Origin: Prevotellaceae bacterium UBA2852
Lineage (GTDB): Bacteria > Bacteroidota > Bacteroidia > Bacteroidales > Bacteroidaceae
Reading direction: 5' to 3'
NCBI GenBank assembly: GCA_002350855.1
Contig: DEFM01000018.1
Location: 64,763-128,762, forward strand
DNA: 64,000 bases
This document shows positions 32,686-42,784 of the stretch, in pieces. A program made the translations under genes and the position numbers. How positions within the stretch are numbered: position 1 is the stretch's first letter; every line of letters begins with the position of its first letter. Below the pieces are notes generated by a model. That model worked only from the letters and a program-made list of their open reading frames with translations. It was not told the origin of the DNA and did no database searches.

Positions 32686-32772
32686 GGGGACATGCCTGCG
32701 GGTAAACCGCAAACCACACAACCCCGTCCGGATGGCAATCCTCCCCCCTGGGGGAGTTAGAGGGGGTCTTTC
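32686..32772. repeat. Intergenic copy of the CCCCCTCTAACTCCCCC repeat family
   Basis: Between ispG and purE: GGGGACATGCCTGCGGGT, CACACAACCCCGTCCGGATGG and CCCCTGGGGGAGTTAGAGGGGG. It shares landmarks with the copy inside priA and ends three bases before the purE stop codon. Confidence 0.75.
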
Positions 32773-32774
32773 TT

Positions 32775-33281
32775 CTATACCTTAAACTTATATTGTACAG
32801 ACGCGAGTTCAGCGTTAGCTTTCTCTATTTTGCTCTTTAGGGATTTCTTATACGCTTCATTCTTAGCCTGCAGTTCAGTATCACTAAGAGCAAGCATCTG
32901 AAGAGCAAGAATAGCAGCGTTTAGAGCACCGTTTATCGCAACTGTTGCTACAGGTATGCCTGGAGGCATCTGAAGGATGGAATAAAGCGCGTCAACACCG
33001 TCAAGGGAACTACCCTTAATTGGGACACCGATAACTGGGAGTGTAGTGCTGGCAGCAATTACTCCGGGAAGAGCCGCTGCCATTCCTGCACCGGCAATAA
33101 TAACACGTACACCACGGTCACGTGCTGTACGGGCAAATTCTTCTACTGCTTCAGGAGTACGATGAGCGGAAAGTGCGATGAGTTCGAAAGGAATTTCCAT
33201 TTCATCGAGGAATTTCGCTGCTTTTTCCATCACGGGCATATCACTTGTACTGCCCATAATTATACTTACAAGAGGAGACAT
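32775..33281 (-). CDS. purE: N5-carboxyaminoimidazole ribonucleotide mutase
   Basis: PurE converts N5-CAIR to CAIR in purine synthesis. [46 protein letters not shown] and [18 protein letters not shown] are all present, and 168 residues is the normal size. The N terminus comes from the ATG at 33281. It lies between a repeat element downstream and a 44-base tandem repeat upstream, and no convincing promoter box was found. Confidence 0.95.
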   Translation of the reverse strand: MSPLVSIIMGSTSDMPVMEKAAKFLDEMEIPFELIALSAHRTPEAVEEFARTARDRGVRVIIAGAGMAAALPGVIAASTTLPVIGVPIKGSSLDGVDALYSILQMPPGIPVATVAINGALNAAILALQMLALSDTELQAKNEAYKKSLKSKIEKANAELASVQYKFKV

Positions 33282-33313
33282 ACTTTTTTAATATTATAAA
33301 TTATAAGTTAATG

Positions 33314-33440
33314 GGTACTATCACTTCACAATCCACGCTTCACACATCAAACTCTCTGGTACTATCACTTCACAATCCACGCTTCACACATCAAATTCTC
33401 TGGTACTATCAATTCACACTCCACACTTCACACTCCACTT
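33314..33440. repeat. 44-base tandem repeat, about 2.6 copies
   Basis: The unit begins GGTACTATCACTTCACAATC at 33314, 33358 and 33402. The first two copies are nearly identical and the third is diverged and cut. It fills the space between the PAP2 gene and purE. Confidence 0.9.
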
Positions 33441-34069
33441 TAAATATGTACACTCCAGCGGAAGACGAGGGAAAGCATTGCGCAAGTTAATCCGATGGCG
33501 AAGCCAACCAGAACCTGAGAAAGACTGTGCTGACGAAGCAGCATGCGGCATGTTCCCAGTAAACCGGAAAGGAAAATAAGAATACAAAGAAGATATGTAG
33601 GGTTAAAGAAGAAAACAATACTGAAAGAGACAACCATTCCTACGAGGCCGCCCATACCTACCATGTGAGTGCTGACTTTCCACCATATATTAATGATGAA
33701 ACAAACAACCTGAGCAACTATGGCAGAAAGAATAATTCCCCTGAAAAATGCCCAAGAGCGAGTTTGATAGAGCAATAGCAGACATGCAACATAACTGAGG
33801 AGGGTCAGCACATAAGGCATGTGACGGTGCTCACGATGACTCAACTGCCAATGCGACCACTTATTGACACGCCGGAAGACAAAGATACTTGAGCGAGGAA
33901 TGCATATCGTAAACATCAGCACGACAAAAAGCATATGCAGCTTATAAGACGTAGTCATCAGACTGAAACGTGTAAATACGAACAACCAGATGAAAGCCAT
34001 CATCGTAGCAAAGAAAGGAGAGAAGATGGCCGAATAGATTCGTGCGAATTGTATAAATTGTCTTTTCAT
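33440..34069 (-). CDS. PAP2-family membrane phosphatase-like protein
   Basis: This 209-residue protein has about six membrane helices. The PAP2 histidine motifs survive as STHMVGMGGLVG (SxH...) and GTCRMLLRQHSLSQVLVG (the SRxxxxxH-like block). HREHRHMPY upstream may correspond to the first KxxxxxxRP block in altered form. It would dephosphorylate a lipid such as undecaprenyl pyrophosphate, but the degenerate first motif leaves activity uncertain. The start overlaps the rpoN stop by four bases, so it is translated with rpoN. Confidence 0.7.
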   Translation of the reverse strand: MKRQFIQFARIYSAIFSPFFATMMAFIWLFVFTRFSLMTTSYKLHMLFVVLMFTICIPRSSIFVFRRVNKWSHWQLSHREHRHMPYVLTLLSYVACLLLLYQTRSWAFFRGIILSAIVAQVVCFIINIWWKVSTHMVGMGGLVGMVVSFSIVFFFNPTYLLCILIFLSGLLGTCRMLLRQHSLSQVLVGFAIGLTCAMLSLVFRWSVHI

Positions 34070-35658
34070 ATCTTCTTTCGCATTACAGCAGAAGGGATGC
34101 CGAGCGAATCCCTGTATTTTGAAACAGTACGACGGCTGATAGGTTCGCCTCGTTCTGTCATCAAAGCTGAAATCTGTTCATCGGTAAGCGGACTTCGCTT
34201 ATCCTCAGAATCAATAATATCGTGAAGCAGATGCGCCACTCTATTCCTTGCAACAGCATGACCACTTGCGGAAGCTTTAGTACGCAGGAAGAAATGCTTC
34301 AGAGGGAAGAGTACTCCGTCAAGCAACGCATATTTGCTGCTTACCACTCGTGATATAGTAGAAACATCAAGAGATGCACGCTTCGCCACATCGGCCAAGC
34401 GCAACGGTTGAAGCAGGAGATCATCTTGAGTTAGCATGAAAGCGCGTTGAAACTCGATAATAGCCCTCATTGTAGAATAAAGGGTGTTATGGCGTTGGCG
34501 CATAGCGTTGATGAACATCTGTGCCGACTCCACTTTCTGCTTAGTATAGAGAAAAGCTTCACGCTGAGAGCGGTTCATCGTAGCAGGTGATGATTGATAC
34601 GACTTTAGCTGATCCAGATACTCACGACTGACATGGAGTGGAGGAACTTCTCCATTGTTAACATAAAAACTAACATTACTTTCGTGATCCGTCTCAATAA
34701 TAAAGTCTGGTATGACAGTCTGAATGCGGTCGTCTGCCGCCTCATGAAGTGAACGTCCAGGCTGTGGATTCAGTTTGCTGATTAAAGCAAGGACCTTGCG
34801 CAAATGATCTGCCGACATACCGGTAGCATCAGCCAATCTGTCCACGTCATTGCGCTGGAACAAATTGTAATAATCCTTGATTATTGTAAGTGCGTCGTTT
34901 AGCAGTGAAAGCCTTGAATTTACAGTACTTCCGGAATTTCCCTTATTATCATCAAGAAGTTGAATCTGGTGCTCCAATTGTAACATCAGGCACTCTTGAA
35001 GATTACGTGCGCCAATACCAATTGGCTCAAATTGCTGAAGAGTATGCAGAGCCTGCTTAAGTTCTGTTTCCGTCGCATCAATGTTGTGATTAAACAACAA
35101 ATCGTCGGAGATGCTACGCAACGGACGGTCAATATAACCACGATCGTCAAGCGAACCAATAAGATATGAAATCAAAAGGCGCTGATGTTCATCAACGTCA
35201 TAATCTGCGATCTGAGCCTCTAAATCCTCAATGAAACTTCTTGTATCTCCAATAGGAATTTCCGTATCCAGCTGTCGTGATGACGATCCCGCATAAGTCG
35301 GAAGATCATCATAGTCATAAACCGACGAGGATGAATAGTTGTCATCAGAAGAATCAGATACAGAATAATCTTCCCGAGAATCAAACTCGTCTGTCTTATC
35401 AGCACTATCGGAAAAGTCTCCGCCATCGGAAGTATCAAATTCGTCAGACTTTCCATCTGACGGAGAATCATTCATCGCCTCGTCGGAAGGATGGCTTCCA
35501 CCCTCCTCCAAGGCTACATTTTCGTAAACTTCATCACGAACCCGCTGTTCAAGGTCAGCAATAGGCAACTCCAGCAGTTTTGCTAACATATACTGCTGCG
35601 GCGAGAGTCTTTGAAGCTGGACCTCGCTTTGCTGCTGATACTGACCAAATTCAGGCAT
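34066..35658 (-). CDS. rpoN: RNA polymerase sigma-54 factor
   Basis: This alternative sigma factor needs AAA+ activators. Region I (LQRLSPQQYMLAKLLELPIADLEQRV) is at the N terminus. An acidic, serine- and aspartate-rich linker follows (about residues 50-130). The core-binding and DNA-binding parts are complete, ending with the RpoN box region EPISRRTVSKYRDSLGIPSAVMRKK. The 530 residues are a little longer than E. coli because of the linker. It is in a run of minus-strand genes with the small acidic protein and trxA upstream and the PAP2 gene downstream. Confidence 0.94.
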   Translation of the reverse strand: MPEFGQYQQQSEVQLQRLSPQQYMLAKLLELPIADLEQRVRDEVYENVALEEGGSHPSDEAMNDSPSDGKSDEFDTSDGGDFSDSADKTDEFDSREDYSVSDSSDDNYSSSSVYDYDDLPTYAGSSSRQLDTEIPIGDTRSFIEDLEAQIADYDVDEHQRLLISYLIGSLDDRGYIDRPLRSISDDLLFNHNIDATETELKQALHTLQQFEPIGIGARNLQECLMLQLEHQIQLLDDNKGNSGSTVNSRLSLLNDALTIIKDYYNLFQRNDVDRLADATGMSADHLRKVLALISKLNPQPGRSLHEAADDRIQTVIPDFIIETDHESNVSFYVNNGEVPPLHVSREYLDQLKSYQSSPATMNRSQREAFLYTKQKVESAQMFINAMRQRHNTLYSTMRAIIEFQRAFMLTQDDLLLQPLRLADVAKRASLDVSTISRVVSSKYALLDGVLFPLKHFFLRTKASASGHAVARNRVAHLLHDIIDSEDKRSPLTDEQISALMTERGEPISRRTVSKYRDSLGIPSAVMRKKI

Positions 35659-35667
35659 TACACAAAA

Positions 35668-36000
35668 TTATTCTTCTGCCTGCTGTTCTGAGTAGTCCAT
35701 TTCAGCCTGCACGACGAAAAGGATGTCATCGTGTTCATACGAACCCATATCCTCTTTCTTGGCCTTCTTGATAACGAAATCAACTACCTTGTCGAGGTCG
35801 ATTTCCACACATCCGTCGGAGTCTGGTTCTGCATCAAACACCCCACTACTTGTATAGTAGTCGATAATAACATCAAGAAAATAGAACAGTTCGTCGTCGG
35901 AGAACTTATCTTTCAGTTCCTGCGGCAACTGGTTACGAATAAACTCTATTTCGCGTACATCGTCTTCTGCATCGAGAAGCAGTTCGTCATCTATACTCAT
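35668..36000 (-). CDS. Small acidic conserved hypothetical protein
   Basis: This 110-residue, strongly acidic, cytosolic protein is mainly helical ([36 protein letters not shown]) and has no recognised catalytic motif. Its ATG overlaps the trxA stop by four bases and rpoN begins ten bases after its own stop, so it belongs to the trxA-rpoN operon. Its function is not known to me. Confidence 0.75.
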   Translation of the reverse strand: MSIDDELLLDAEDDVREIEFIRNQLPQELKDKFSDDELFYFLDVIIDYYTSSGVFDAEPDSDGCVEIDLDKVVDFVIKKAKKEDMGSYEHDDILFVVQAEMDYSEQQAEE

Positions 36001-36305
36001 AGCATCGCCTGAATTTTCTCCTCGTAAGCGTTTTTAGTTGTTGCGCCTACGATTTTGTCAACAACCTGACCGTCTTTAAGGAAAAGTACTGTAGGGATAT
36101 TGCGGATACCAAACTGGAAGGCAAGTTCATCCTGGTCTTCCACGTCCACCTTACCAACAATCACTTTGTCAGCATATTCCTGAGCCAATTCTTCGATGAT
36201 TGGAGCCACTCTGCGGCATGGTCCACACCATGTTGCCCAGAAATCAACTACTACTGGTTTACCAGCATTAAGAATCTCACTAAAATTGTCTTTTGTTATT
36301 TCCAT
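35997..36305 (-). CDS. trxA: Thioredoxin
   Basis: This small disulfide reductase has the active site WCGPC (C27, C30) in [18 protein letters not shown], with [26 protein letters not shown] supplying the cis-proline. I use the ATG at 36305 (MEITKDNF), giving 102 residues; the frame runs 15 codons further but that part overlaps the -7 box. It is the first gene of the operon trxA, acidic protein, rpoN and PAP2. Confidence 0.95.
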   Translation of the reverse strand: MEITKDNFSEILNAGKPVVVDFWATWCGPCRRVAPIIEELAQEYADKVIVGKVDVEDQDELAFQFGIRNIPTVLFLKDGQVVDKIVGATTKNAYEEKIQAML

Positions 36306-36339
36306 AATATTTCCCTTTCTAAAATTTCTATTTACATTG

Positions 36340-36347
36340 CAAAGATA
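36340..36347 (-). promoter_or_regulatory. -7 box of the trxA-rpoN operon
   Basis: TATCTTTG on the minus strand, 35 bases before the trxA ATG. Confidence 0.65.
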
Positions 36348-36390
36348 CATTTTTTTATTTATGTATGAAATAATAGGGAGAAAAAAGTAA

Positions 36391-36416
36391 GGGTCGGCAA
36401 CGTGTGTTGCCGACCC
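36391..36416 (-). terminator. Terminator of the 1983-residue secreted protein gene
   Basis: GGGTCGGCAAC pairs with GTTGCCGACCC across GTGT, followed leftward by TTACTTTTTT. The same hairpin ends the gene at 43035. Confidence 0.9.
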
Positions 36417-36474
36417 TCACCTATAATATTATTGATCGAAAATCAATAATGCATTGCTTTACTTAACCAGAACG

Positions 36475-36612
36475 TTGAGCTAAAGCTCTTAGTTCTTTCC
36501 GTTCGGTAAAACCTAAGCGAGCTTAGTTTCTACTCTCACTTAACCAGAACTTTTTTGCCGTTAACGATGTAGAGGTTGCCCTTAACTACATTCTTAACAC
36601 GGCGGCCTGCCA
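36475..36612. repeat. Duplicated 3' cassette, copy 1
   Basis: 138 bases covering the last part of the coding region (ARRVKNVVKGNLYIVNGKKV and end) and the structured 3' untranslated part are identical, by my reading, to 42974-43111. The surrounding sequence, including the terminator, is similar but not identical. Confidence 0.9.
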
Positions 36613-39600
36613 GGTCGTAGATAGCACCGTCGTTGCCAAAGGCTGCGTAGATACCGTTGATGCCTGTCATAATATCAGAATCAGACTTGTCGAATCCGAT
36701 ATATGAGATAACAGCAGGAACAGCTTCGTCTGCAAGAGTAAGACCGAATGTAGTATTCCAGCCTTCACCACCAACGAGATATGTCTTAGCTGCATTGAAG
36801 GAAGCACCAATGCCACTTGCTGCGATGTCCCAAGCGAATGTAACAAGACCATTCTCGTCAACCTTTGTGAATGTAGGAGCAACCTGAGTTCCGTTATTAG
36901 CTCCGTTGAGCCACCAGAGGTAAGACTTGCCTTCTTCTGTAGAAAGACCTGTACCCTGGATAACGAAGTAGTCAGCACCTTCCACGTAGTACATCTTGTC
37001 TGTTCTGTAAACAAGAGCGATGTTGTTGTTACCTGATTTGTCAACAGTAATAGTATTGGCAACTACGTCTACAACAACGTTGTCAGCAGAAATACGTCCA
37101 GGATCGCCAGCAACCCAGAGAGTTGCATCGAACGCATATTCGTATTCCTCAACAGGCTGTGGGATAGATGTCTGGAAACCGATGTAGCTGATAACAGCAG
37201 GAACAGCTTCGTCAGCAAGAGTCATACCGAAGGTAGTGCTCCAGTCGCTTCCGTTAGTAAAGAGAGTTTCTTCTGTTCCGAGAGTACCTGCGATAGCAAC
37301 CTGCATGAGATCCCATGCGAATACAGTCACGCCGTCTTCATCGTAAATTGTGTTAGGTGCAATCTGAGAGCCATTGTTTTTGTTGTTGAGCCACCAGAGG
37401 TAAGACTTGCCTTCTTCTGTAGAAAGACCTGTAGCCTTGATTACAAAGTAGCGGTTGTCTGCAGAAACAATATAGTCCTTACCTTTGTAGAGGAGAGCAA
37501 CGTTGTTGTTTCCAGCCTTGTCAACAGTGATAGTGTTGGCCTTGTCGTTAACTACTACGTTGTCGGCAGAGATACGTCCAGGATCGCCAGCAATCCATTC
37601 AGATGCCACGAATTCGTAGTTGGCAATTACAGGATCTTCAGCAGATTCGATAGTAATCATCTTCTCGAACCAGTCGTCACCGCCGTCAGCGTTTGGACGG
37701 AAGCGGATGATGTACTTGCCATCAGCCTTGATCTCACCGTTTTCACCGAATGCGTTACCCATTCCGTCTGGAATCCAAGTCTGAGTTTCGCCGTCTACCT
37801 TAACCACCTTGAACTGGCTTGCAGTAGTCAGATCCATTGTGAAGGTGTACTCTTCAGCTTCTTCAGTGACTTCCTTGTTAGATGACATCTTGTAAGCGTC
37901 AGTAACAGCCCAGTCAGTCATGTTGCCGGCGATGTAGTAGCTGCCGTAGTTTCTCTTGAATGTGAATGAGATGTTAACGATGCCTGCAGGCATTGTGAAC
38001 TGACCTTGATTCTCACTAATGATAGAGAATTCAAGTTCCTGTCCGTCGCCCCAAGAGAAGCTTGCCTCGTCTACCTTGTAACCTGCATCAGGAGTAACAG
38101 TTATTGTAACTGTTTCGCCTTCAGCTGCTTCTGCCTTGTCTGCTACAGCGATACCATGATTGCCGTAAGTGACATTTACTGCGTAAGTTTCAGATGTTTC
38201 TTCTGCAATTGTCCAGTATGCCTTGTCACCAGAGCCTGCAACAGACTTGTCGGTGTAGCAAGCTGCACCAGCTGCAGTGCCGTCAGTTGCTATCATACCC
38301 TTAGCCTCGTTGAGAGTGTAGTAGAATACATCATCAACTGAAACAGCTGCAGGAGAGATGAGCATCTTCTTGTCTGCAGTAGCAGCCATTGTCCAGTTGT
38401 TAGTTCCTGCGAAGCCTACATATTCTTCACCATTAGCGAGGTAGTAACCACCTTCGCCTTCTTCGAATGTGAAGTAAACAGGCTCTTCAGCCAGACATAC
38501 ACCAGAAGCAGTAACTTCACCTCCGTTATCTACAGTTACGTAAGTAGAGAGATACAGACCGCTTGCCTTCTGCTTGAATGAATACTTAGCACCTTCCTTA
38601 GGAGCGTTAGCCTTAGGCATTACAATTGCTTCAACTTCCTCAACTGTAGTAGCGTTAGCAACAGCTTCTCTTGCTGCGTTAACCTCAGCTTCGTTGTACA
38701 TGAACAATCCGTCGCCGAATGGCACGAGAGTGTCAAGAGTTGCATTTGCCTTAGCCTTAGCCTCAGCCAGCTTAGCTGCAGCAATTTCTTCAGCGCTGAC
38801 ATACTTAACATCGAACTTGTCAATGAACAGGTGAGGAACATTAGCATTTCCAGTATTAGGAACAGACATACCTATAGAATAGCAGCCTGTAGTCACCTTA
38901 TCGAGAGTGAAGGATATAGTCTCAATGAACCATTCGTTATTTGGATAAGATGTTGATTGAGCCAGATACTCAGTGCCATCATTTGCGATGAAACCAATAA
39001 GGTTCTTAGTCAGTTGCTGTGCACCACCATTGGAATTGTAAATAGGAACTGTAATAATATAGTTACCAGCTTCCAATGTAACAGGCTGTACATACTGAGC
39101 TGTTGCGCTCCAGACAGCTTCGATACCAAGTGCCTTTGTGCCTTCAGAGCCTTCAGGAGCGGAAGCAGGAGGAGTATTGCCTGCACCTCCTACCCATGAG
39201 TCAGAGCCGTAAGCGAATACAGCAGCTGCGCGAGCATCACCGTTTTCAACGATTGTCCATCCAGGAACCTCCTGCATGTTTGCGTATGGCTTTCCTTCTG
39301 CAATATCCTTGGCGTATGTATTTACACTTCCGTCAATTGCATCAGAGAGTTCGAAGTCAAGGTTAGTTGGCTCATTGAACTTCTCAAACTTAACATTCTG
39401 GAATGAGAGCCAGTGACTGTTATTGTCTTCTGCGACATTAAAGCTGACCTTAAGGATTCCATCCACGTCAACTGTTCCGACAGCAGCAAATTCACCGATA
39501 TTGAATCCGCCCTGAACTTCACCTTCAGTTACGTCAACAGCAGTACCTTCATTTACAGTCATAGTAATTCCGCTAATATCAGCTGCCTCTACACCGTTCT

Positions 39601-42487
39601 TAGGCTGGTTGCGAACCCATGCCTTTACAACGTATTTACCAGGAGCCAGGTCTTGAATAGTAGCCGTCAGAGTATTTGCACCAAGAGCGTTCGATGCATC
39701 TGTGAAGTATTCGAAGAATGGAACCTTGAATTCAGTACCGTCATTCTCACCTTCTATTGACCAAGTGTTGATATAAAGAGAAGTGTCGAAATCTTTGCAC
39801 TGCTTATCACCAATTGTCCATGCAGAGAGGAGGAAGTCATCGTAAGTATTAGCAGAACGCCATCCTGCAATTGCATAAGGATTGACTACAGTTTCTGTAA
39901 GAGTACCTTCTTCCCAATCTGAATTGTAGGTATCAGCCATGCTCTTATATGTTGTGAGAGCCTCTTCTGTAACTACATTTGTGCTTTCGATCAAAGTGTA
40001 CATGCCTTCAATAGCAGTCTTGTTCTTGATGTCATTCTCAGCCTGAGAAATAGCAGCGTTGAGAGCATTGATAGCTGTCTTATAGTCATCAACGGTCTGC
40101 AAGTCCTCTGTATTTTCAATAGCCTGAATGAGAAGACTTTGAGTTCCAGGAGTAATCCTTGGGTTCTCCTTCATCTCTGTAGCCTCACCTACAAGCTCGT
40201 TAACCTGAGCAATGTAGTCAGCAAACTTCAAAGCGTTGATGTCAGCATCAGCTCCGTAGTATTCCAGAGCGAAGTTGTCCCACATACACCACAGCGCAGT
40301 ATTTCCTTCGAGCTTAGCACCTACTGTAAGTGCTCCAGCCTCAGTAACTTTTACGAAGATAGGTTCAGCTTGATACTTGCCAGCTTCAAATGAAGCGCAC
40401 CCATCTGCCATGCTATTCTCTGTACCAGTTCTGACTGGGAATGTAGAAGTTTCTTCATTTGCATAGAATACAGGCAGATGTTCATTGTCTGTACCATCCT
40501 GACGATAGAATCCCTGTGCAGTAAACTTGTAAACACCAGCAGGAGCATTAGCAAGATTTTGGTAAACGTTGAATACTCCATGATACTTCTCTGCACTGTG
40601 CTTGTCGCTGTTTCCACCAGTCAGAACAGAGCCACCTTCGTTAGTCCATGCACTTACATTGCGGTTGTTACGTCCGAATCGAGGATCGGCAATAAGGAAT
40701 GTAGCATCAACTGGATCATCAGCAGTAGCGTCTTTCAGACTCGCAAGCACTTCCTCTTCAGATGCAATAACCCACATAGCATTGTATGAGCCTTCGAAAT
40801 CAGTAGTTTTGATAAGGCTTTGACCTTCTACGCCTGGATCATAGAAATACAGATTATCTGCTGCATTCTGAATATTATACAAATACATTGGTTTGCCAGT
40901 AACAGCATTTTCACCAACTTCTCTAGCAATTGTAATATTGAGGCTTACTGGAGTATTAGTGTCCATCCACTCGCCACCAAAGTAATACTTGTTACCACCC
41001 TGGCTAACCTGAGTCTCCATCTTATAAGTACCGTCTTCGTTGCCGATAAGGGTAATATATTCAGGATGTTCAAGGAGAGAAGCCTGAGTTCCCCAGCTAT
41101 TAGCTGCACCCCAGAACTTCATAGAAGCAGCATTCTGCAAGTAATACTTGCCATCAGCGAAGAGTTTTGCGGGTGCTGGTTCTTCAGCTTCCTTGATTGA
41201 CATAGGCTGGAACTGGGCATTGTCGTTGTAGCGACTGATTGAGCCTACCATCTCGTAGGTCTTGCCATCTTCAGCAGCAGCAATTTCCAGACCGAACTGG
41301 TTGTAACCAGCAATCTCGTTTTCACCAATAGTGATAGTGAGATTCTTGCCATCAACTGAATACGAAGTGATGCCCTTCAGAAGAACCACCTTGTTCACAT
41401 TTTCTAAAGTGATATCTTCAGCTGTTGCTTCAGGGTATGTAACTGTTGCTGCATCACCATCCTTCACAGCAATTGCCTGATCTGGAACAATCTCAAACAA
41501 CTTCTTGAAGATACTAACCTTACCGCTCCAGTTAGCAGCCATAGTCTTGCCGACTTCAGCAGCGGCTGTTTTCTCACCAGTTGAGTCGTACAACAATGCA
41601 GAACCAGTCTCATCCTGGATATAAACATGATTTGCTGTAGGCTTAGCAACTATCAAAGCCTCCCCAGTAAACACGAACACATCATTGCTTGTCAGAGCTG
41701 TGACAGCAGAAATTGACGAGTAACCAGGAATCAAAGTAAATGTAGCAGTAGCTTCAGAGCTTGTTACACCACCCTTTACAGCAATAGCCTTTACTGTTGT
41801 AGTTTCAGTAATTGCGAAAGCAGCAGTGTACTGTGTAGACTCTGTAGTTGGATCTTCTCCATCTAATGTGTAGTAAATGGTAGCGCCCTCTGTTTCGCAA
41901 GAGAGAGTCACATCCTGAGAACCAATGAATGAACCTCCGTTAGGAGTGATGGCAGGTTTTGCAACAGTTATAGCATCACCTGTTGACCAAGTGATTTCTA
42001 CAGAAGTAAGATACAATGCACCATCCTTTGAACGGAAGCCAATAAACTCATAGTCACCTTCAACCTCAAGAGTTGAAACTCCTTCTGTTGCTTCTCCACA
42101 TTTCAGATCACCTATAAGATCACCTTGCGTGTCTACATTGTAAAGATCTGTCGCAGCTGTATATGCTGTGTTTGAACCGAATACATAAAGTTCGCGAGCT
42201 GCAACTGTTAAATCGTCCCACGTGACAACGACTTTAGTCAACTTGCCGCCAGAAACAGTAGTAACTACACCACTGCTATTGCTTTTTGAGCGTAACTGAA
42301 TGGTACCATTAGTTCCTGCACACTGACCTGCATAAACGGCATTAGAAGAAACAGACTTTCCACTGAAATCGGTGTAACTTGTGCTTGAAACACCTGTCAC
42401 CGATGAGTCCAAAAGATCTGTAACTTCACCTGCAGATACGCTCATGGTAAAGAATACCGCCAGTAATGAAAGTAAGAACTTTTTCAT
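36536..42487 (-). CDS. Giant secreted multidomain protein with T9SS-like tail
   Basis: This 1983-residue precursor has a signal peptide (MKKFLLSLLAVFFTMSVSAG). Approximate order: an N-terminal beta domain; a chitobiase C-terminal-type module (about 175-255: ITPNGGSFIGSQDVTLSC, IYYTLDGEDPTTES); an OB-like domain (256-440); ricin-like and carbohydrate-binding-like modules (445-790); a helical FIVAR-like stretch (from about 800: DYKTAINALNAAISQAE); more lectin-like modules; an InlB-repeat-like domain (about 1432-1515); a SusE-like domain (YIAGNMTDWAV, about 1520-1620); and two tandem 150-residue repeats (about 1625-1775 and 1784-1930). It ends with IYDLAGRRVKN...YIVNGKKVLVK, the T9SS-like sorting tail. 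No enzyme motif was found. It is probably a surface glycan-binding adhesin or scaffold. Confidence 0.82.
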   Translation of the reverse strand: MKKFLLSLLAVFFTMSVSAGEVTDLLDSSVTGVSSTSYTDFSGKSVSSNAVYAGQCAGTNGTIQLRSKSNSSGVVTTVSGGKLTKVVVTWDDLTVAARELYVFGSNTAYTAATDLYNVDTQGDLIGDLKCGEATEGVSTLEVEGDYEFIGFRSKDGALYLTSVEITWSTGDAITVAKPAITPNGGSFIGSQDVTLSCETEGATIYYTLDGEDPTTESTQYTAAFAITETTTVKAIAVKGGVTSSEATATFTLIPGYSSISAVTALTSNDVFVFTGEALIVAKPTANHVYIQDETGSALLYDSTGEKTAAAEVGKTMAANWSGKVSIFKKLFEIVPDQAIAVKDGDAATVTYPEATAEDITLENVNKVVLLKGITSYSVDGKNLTITIGENEIAGYNQFGLEIAAAEDGKTYEMVGSISRYNDNAQFQPMSIKEAEEPAPAKLFADGKYYLQNAASMKFWGAANSWGTQASLLEHPEYITLIGNEDGTYKMETQVSQGGNKYYFGGEWMDTNTPVSLNITIAREVGENAVTGKPMYLYNIQNAADNLYFYDPGVEGQSLIKTTDFEGSYNAMWVIASEEEVLASLKDATADDPVDATFLIADPRFGRNNRNVSAWTNEGGSVLTGGNSDKHSAEKYHGVFNVYQNLANAPAGVYKFTAQGFYRQDGTDNEHLPVFYANEETSTFPVRTGTENSMADGCASFEAGKYQAEPIFVKVTEAGALTVGAKLEGNTALWCMWDNFALEYYGADADINALKFADYIAQVNELVGEATEMKENPRITPGTQSLLIQAIENTEDLQTVDDYKTAINALNAAISQAENDIKNKTAIEGMYTLIESTNVVTEEALTTYKSMADTYNSDWEEGTLTETVVNPYAIAGWRSANTYDDFLLSAWTIGDKQCKDFDTSLYINTWSIEGENDGTEFKVPFFEYFTDASNALGANTLTATIQDLAPGKYVVKAWVRNQPKNGVEAADISGITMTVNEGTAVDVTEGEVQGGFNIGEFAAVGTVDVDGILKVSFNVAEDNNSHWLSFQNVKFEKFNEPTNLDFELSDAIDGSVNTYAKDIAEGKPYANMQEVPGWTIVENGDARAAAVFAYGSDSWVGGAGNTPPASAPEGSEGTKALGIEAVWSATAQYVQPVTLEAGNYIITVPIYNSNGGAQQLTKNLIGFIANDGTEYLAQSTSYPNNEWFIETISFTLDKVTTGCYSIGMSVPNTGNANVPHLFIDKFDVKYVSAEEIAAAKLAEAKAKANATLDTLVPFGDGLFMYNEAEVNAAREAVANATTVEEVEAIVMPKANAPKEGAKYSFKQKASGLYLSTYVTVDNGGEVTASGVCLAEEPVYFTFEEGEGGYYLANGEEYVGFAGTNNWTMAATADKKMLISPAAVSVDDVFYYTLNEAKGMIATDGTAAGAACYTDKSVAGSGDKAYWTIAEETSETYAVNVTYGNHGIAVADKAEAAEGETVTITVTPDAGYKVDEASFSWGDGQELEFSIISENQGQFTMPAGIVNISFTFKRNYGSYYIAGNMTDWAVTDAYKMSSNKEVTEEAEEYTFTMDLTTASQFKVVKVDGETQTWIPDGMGNAFGENGEIKADGKYIIRFRPNADGGDDWFEKMITIESAEDPVIANYEFVASEWIAGDPGRISADNVVVNDKANTITVDKAGNNNVALLYKGKDYIVSADNRYFVIKATGLSTEEGKSYLWWLNNKNNGSQIAPNTIYDEDGVTVFAWDLMQVAIAGTLGTEETLFTNGSDWSTTFGMTLADEAVPAVISYIGFQTSIPQPVEEYEYAFDATLWVAGDPGRISADNVVVDVVANTITVDKSGNNNIALVYRTDKMYYVEGADYFVIQGTGLSTEEGKSYLWWLNGANNGTQVAPTFTKVDENGLVTFAWDIAASGIGASFNAAKTYLVGGEGWNTTFGLTLADEAVPAVISYIGFDKSDSDIMTGINGIYAAFGNDGAIYDLAGRRVKNVVKGNLYIVNGKKVLVK

Positions 42488-42720
42488 ACTTTGAATTGTT
42501 AATTAATTAAAAAATCGATTCTGCGCTCCGGCTTGTTGTACGCAGATAAATGTTTAGATTTTTAAGGTCGGATGGTCAGTAGTTGCAAGCCGTCAGAACG
42601 TTTCCCAGTCTTAGTGGTAAAACCAACTCTGACCCAGAAGATTACGCTTTCTTAAGTGTTAGTCTGCTTAGTTAGTTTTAGATAGTTAATACTTATTTAT
42701 TAGATTCGGTATAATCGGAA
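42488..42720 (-). promoter_or_regulatory. Long 5' leader of the 1983-residue protein gene
   Basis: No gene is seen. TTTATTTG (-7-like, one mismatch) lies on the minus strand at 42724-42731, about 235 bases before the ATG. The leader has a small CTGCG/CGCAG hairpin followed by ATCGATTTTTT near 42505-42545, which could work as an attenuator. This is inference only. Confidence 0.3.
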
Positions 42721-42784
42721 ATGCAAATAAACGAAAAAAAAAATGAAGAAACGAAGAAAAATGAAGAAAATAATTCATAAAAGA

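Noticed and set aside
33314..33440. CRISPR array from the regular 44-base repeats
   Set aside because: Units are directly adjacent with no unique spacers and no cas genes are present.
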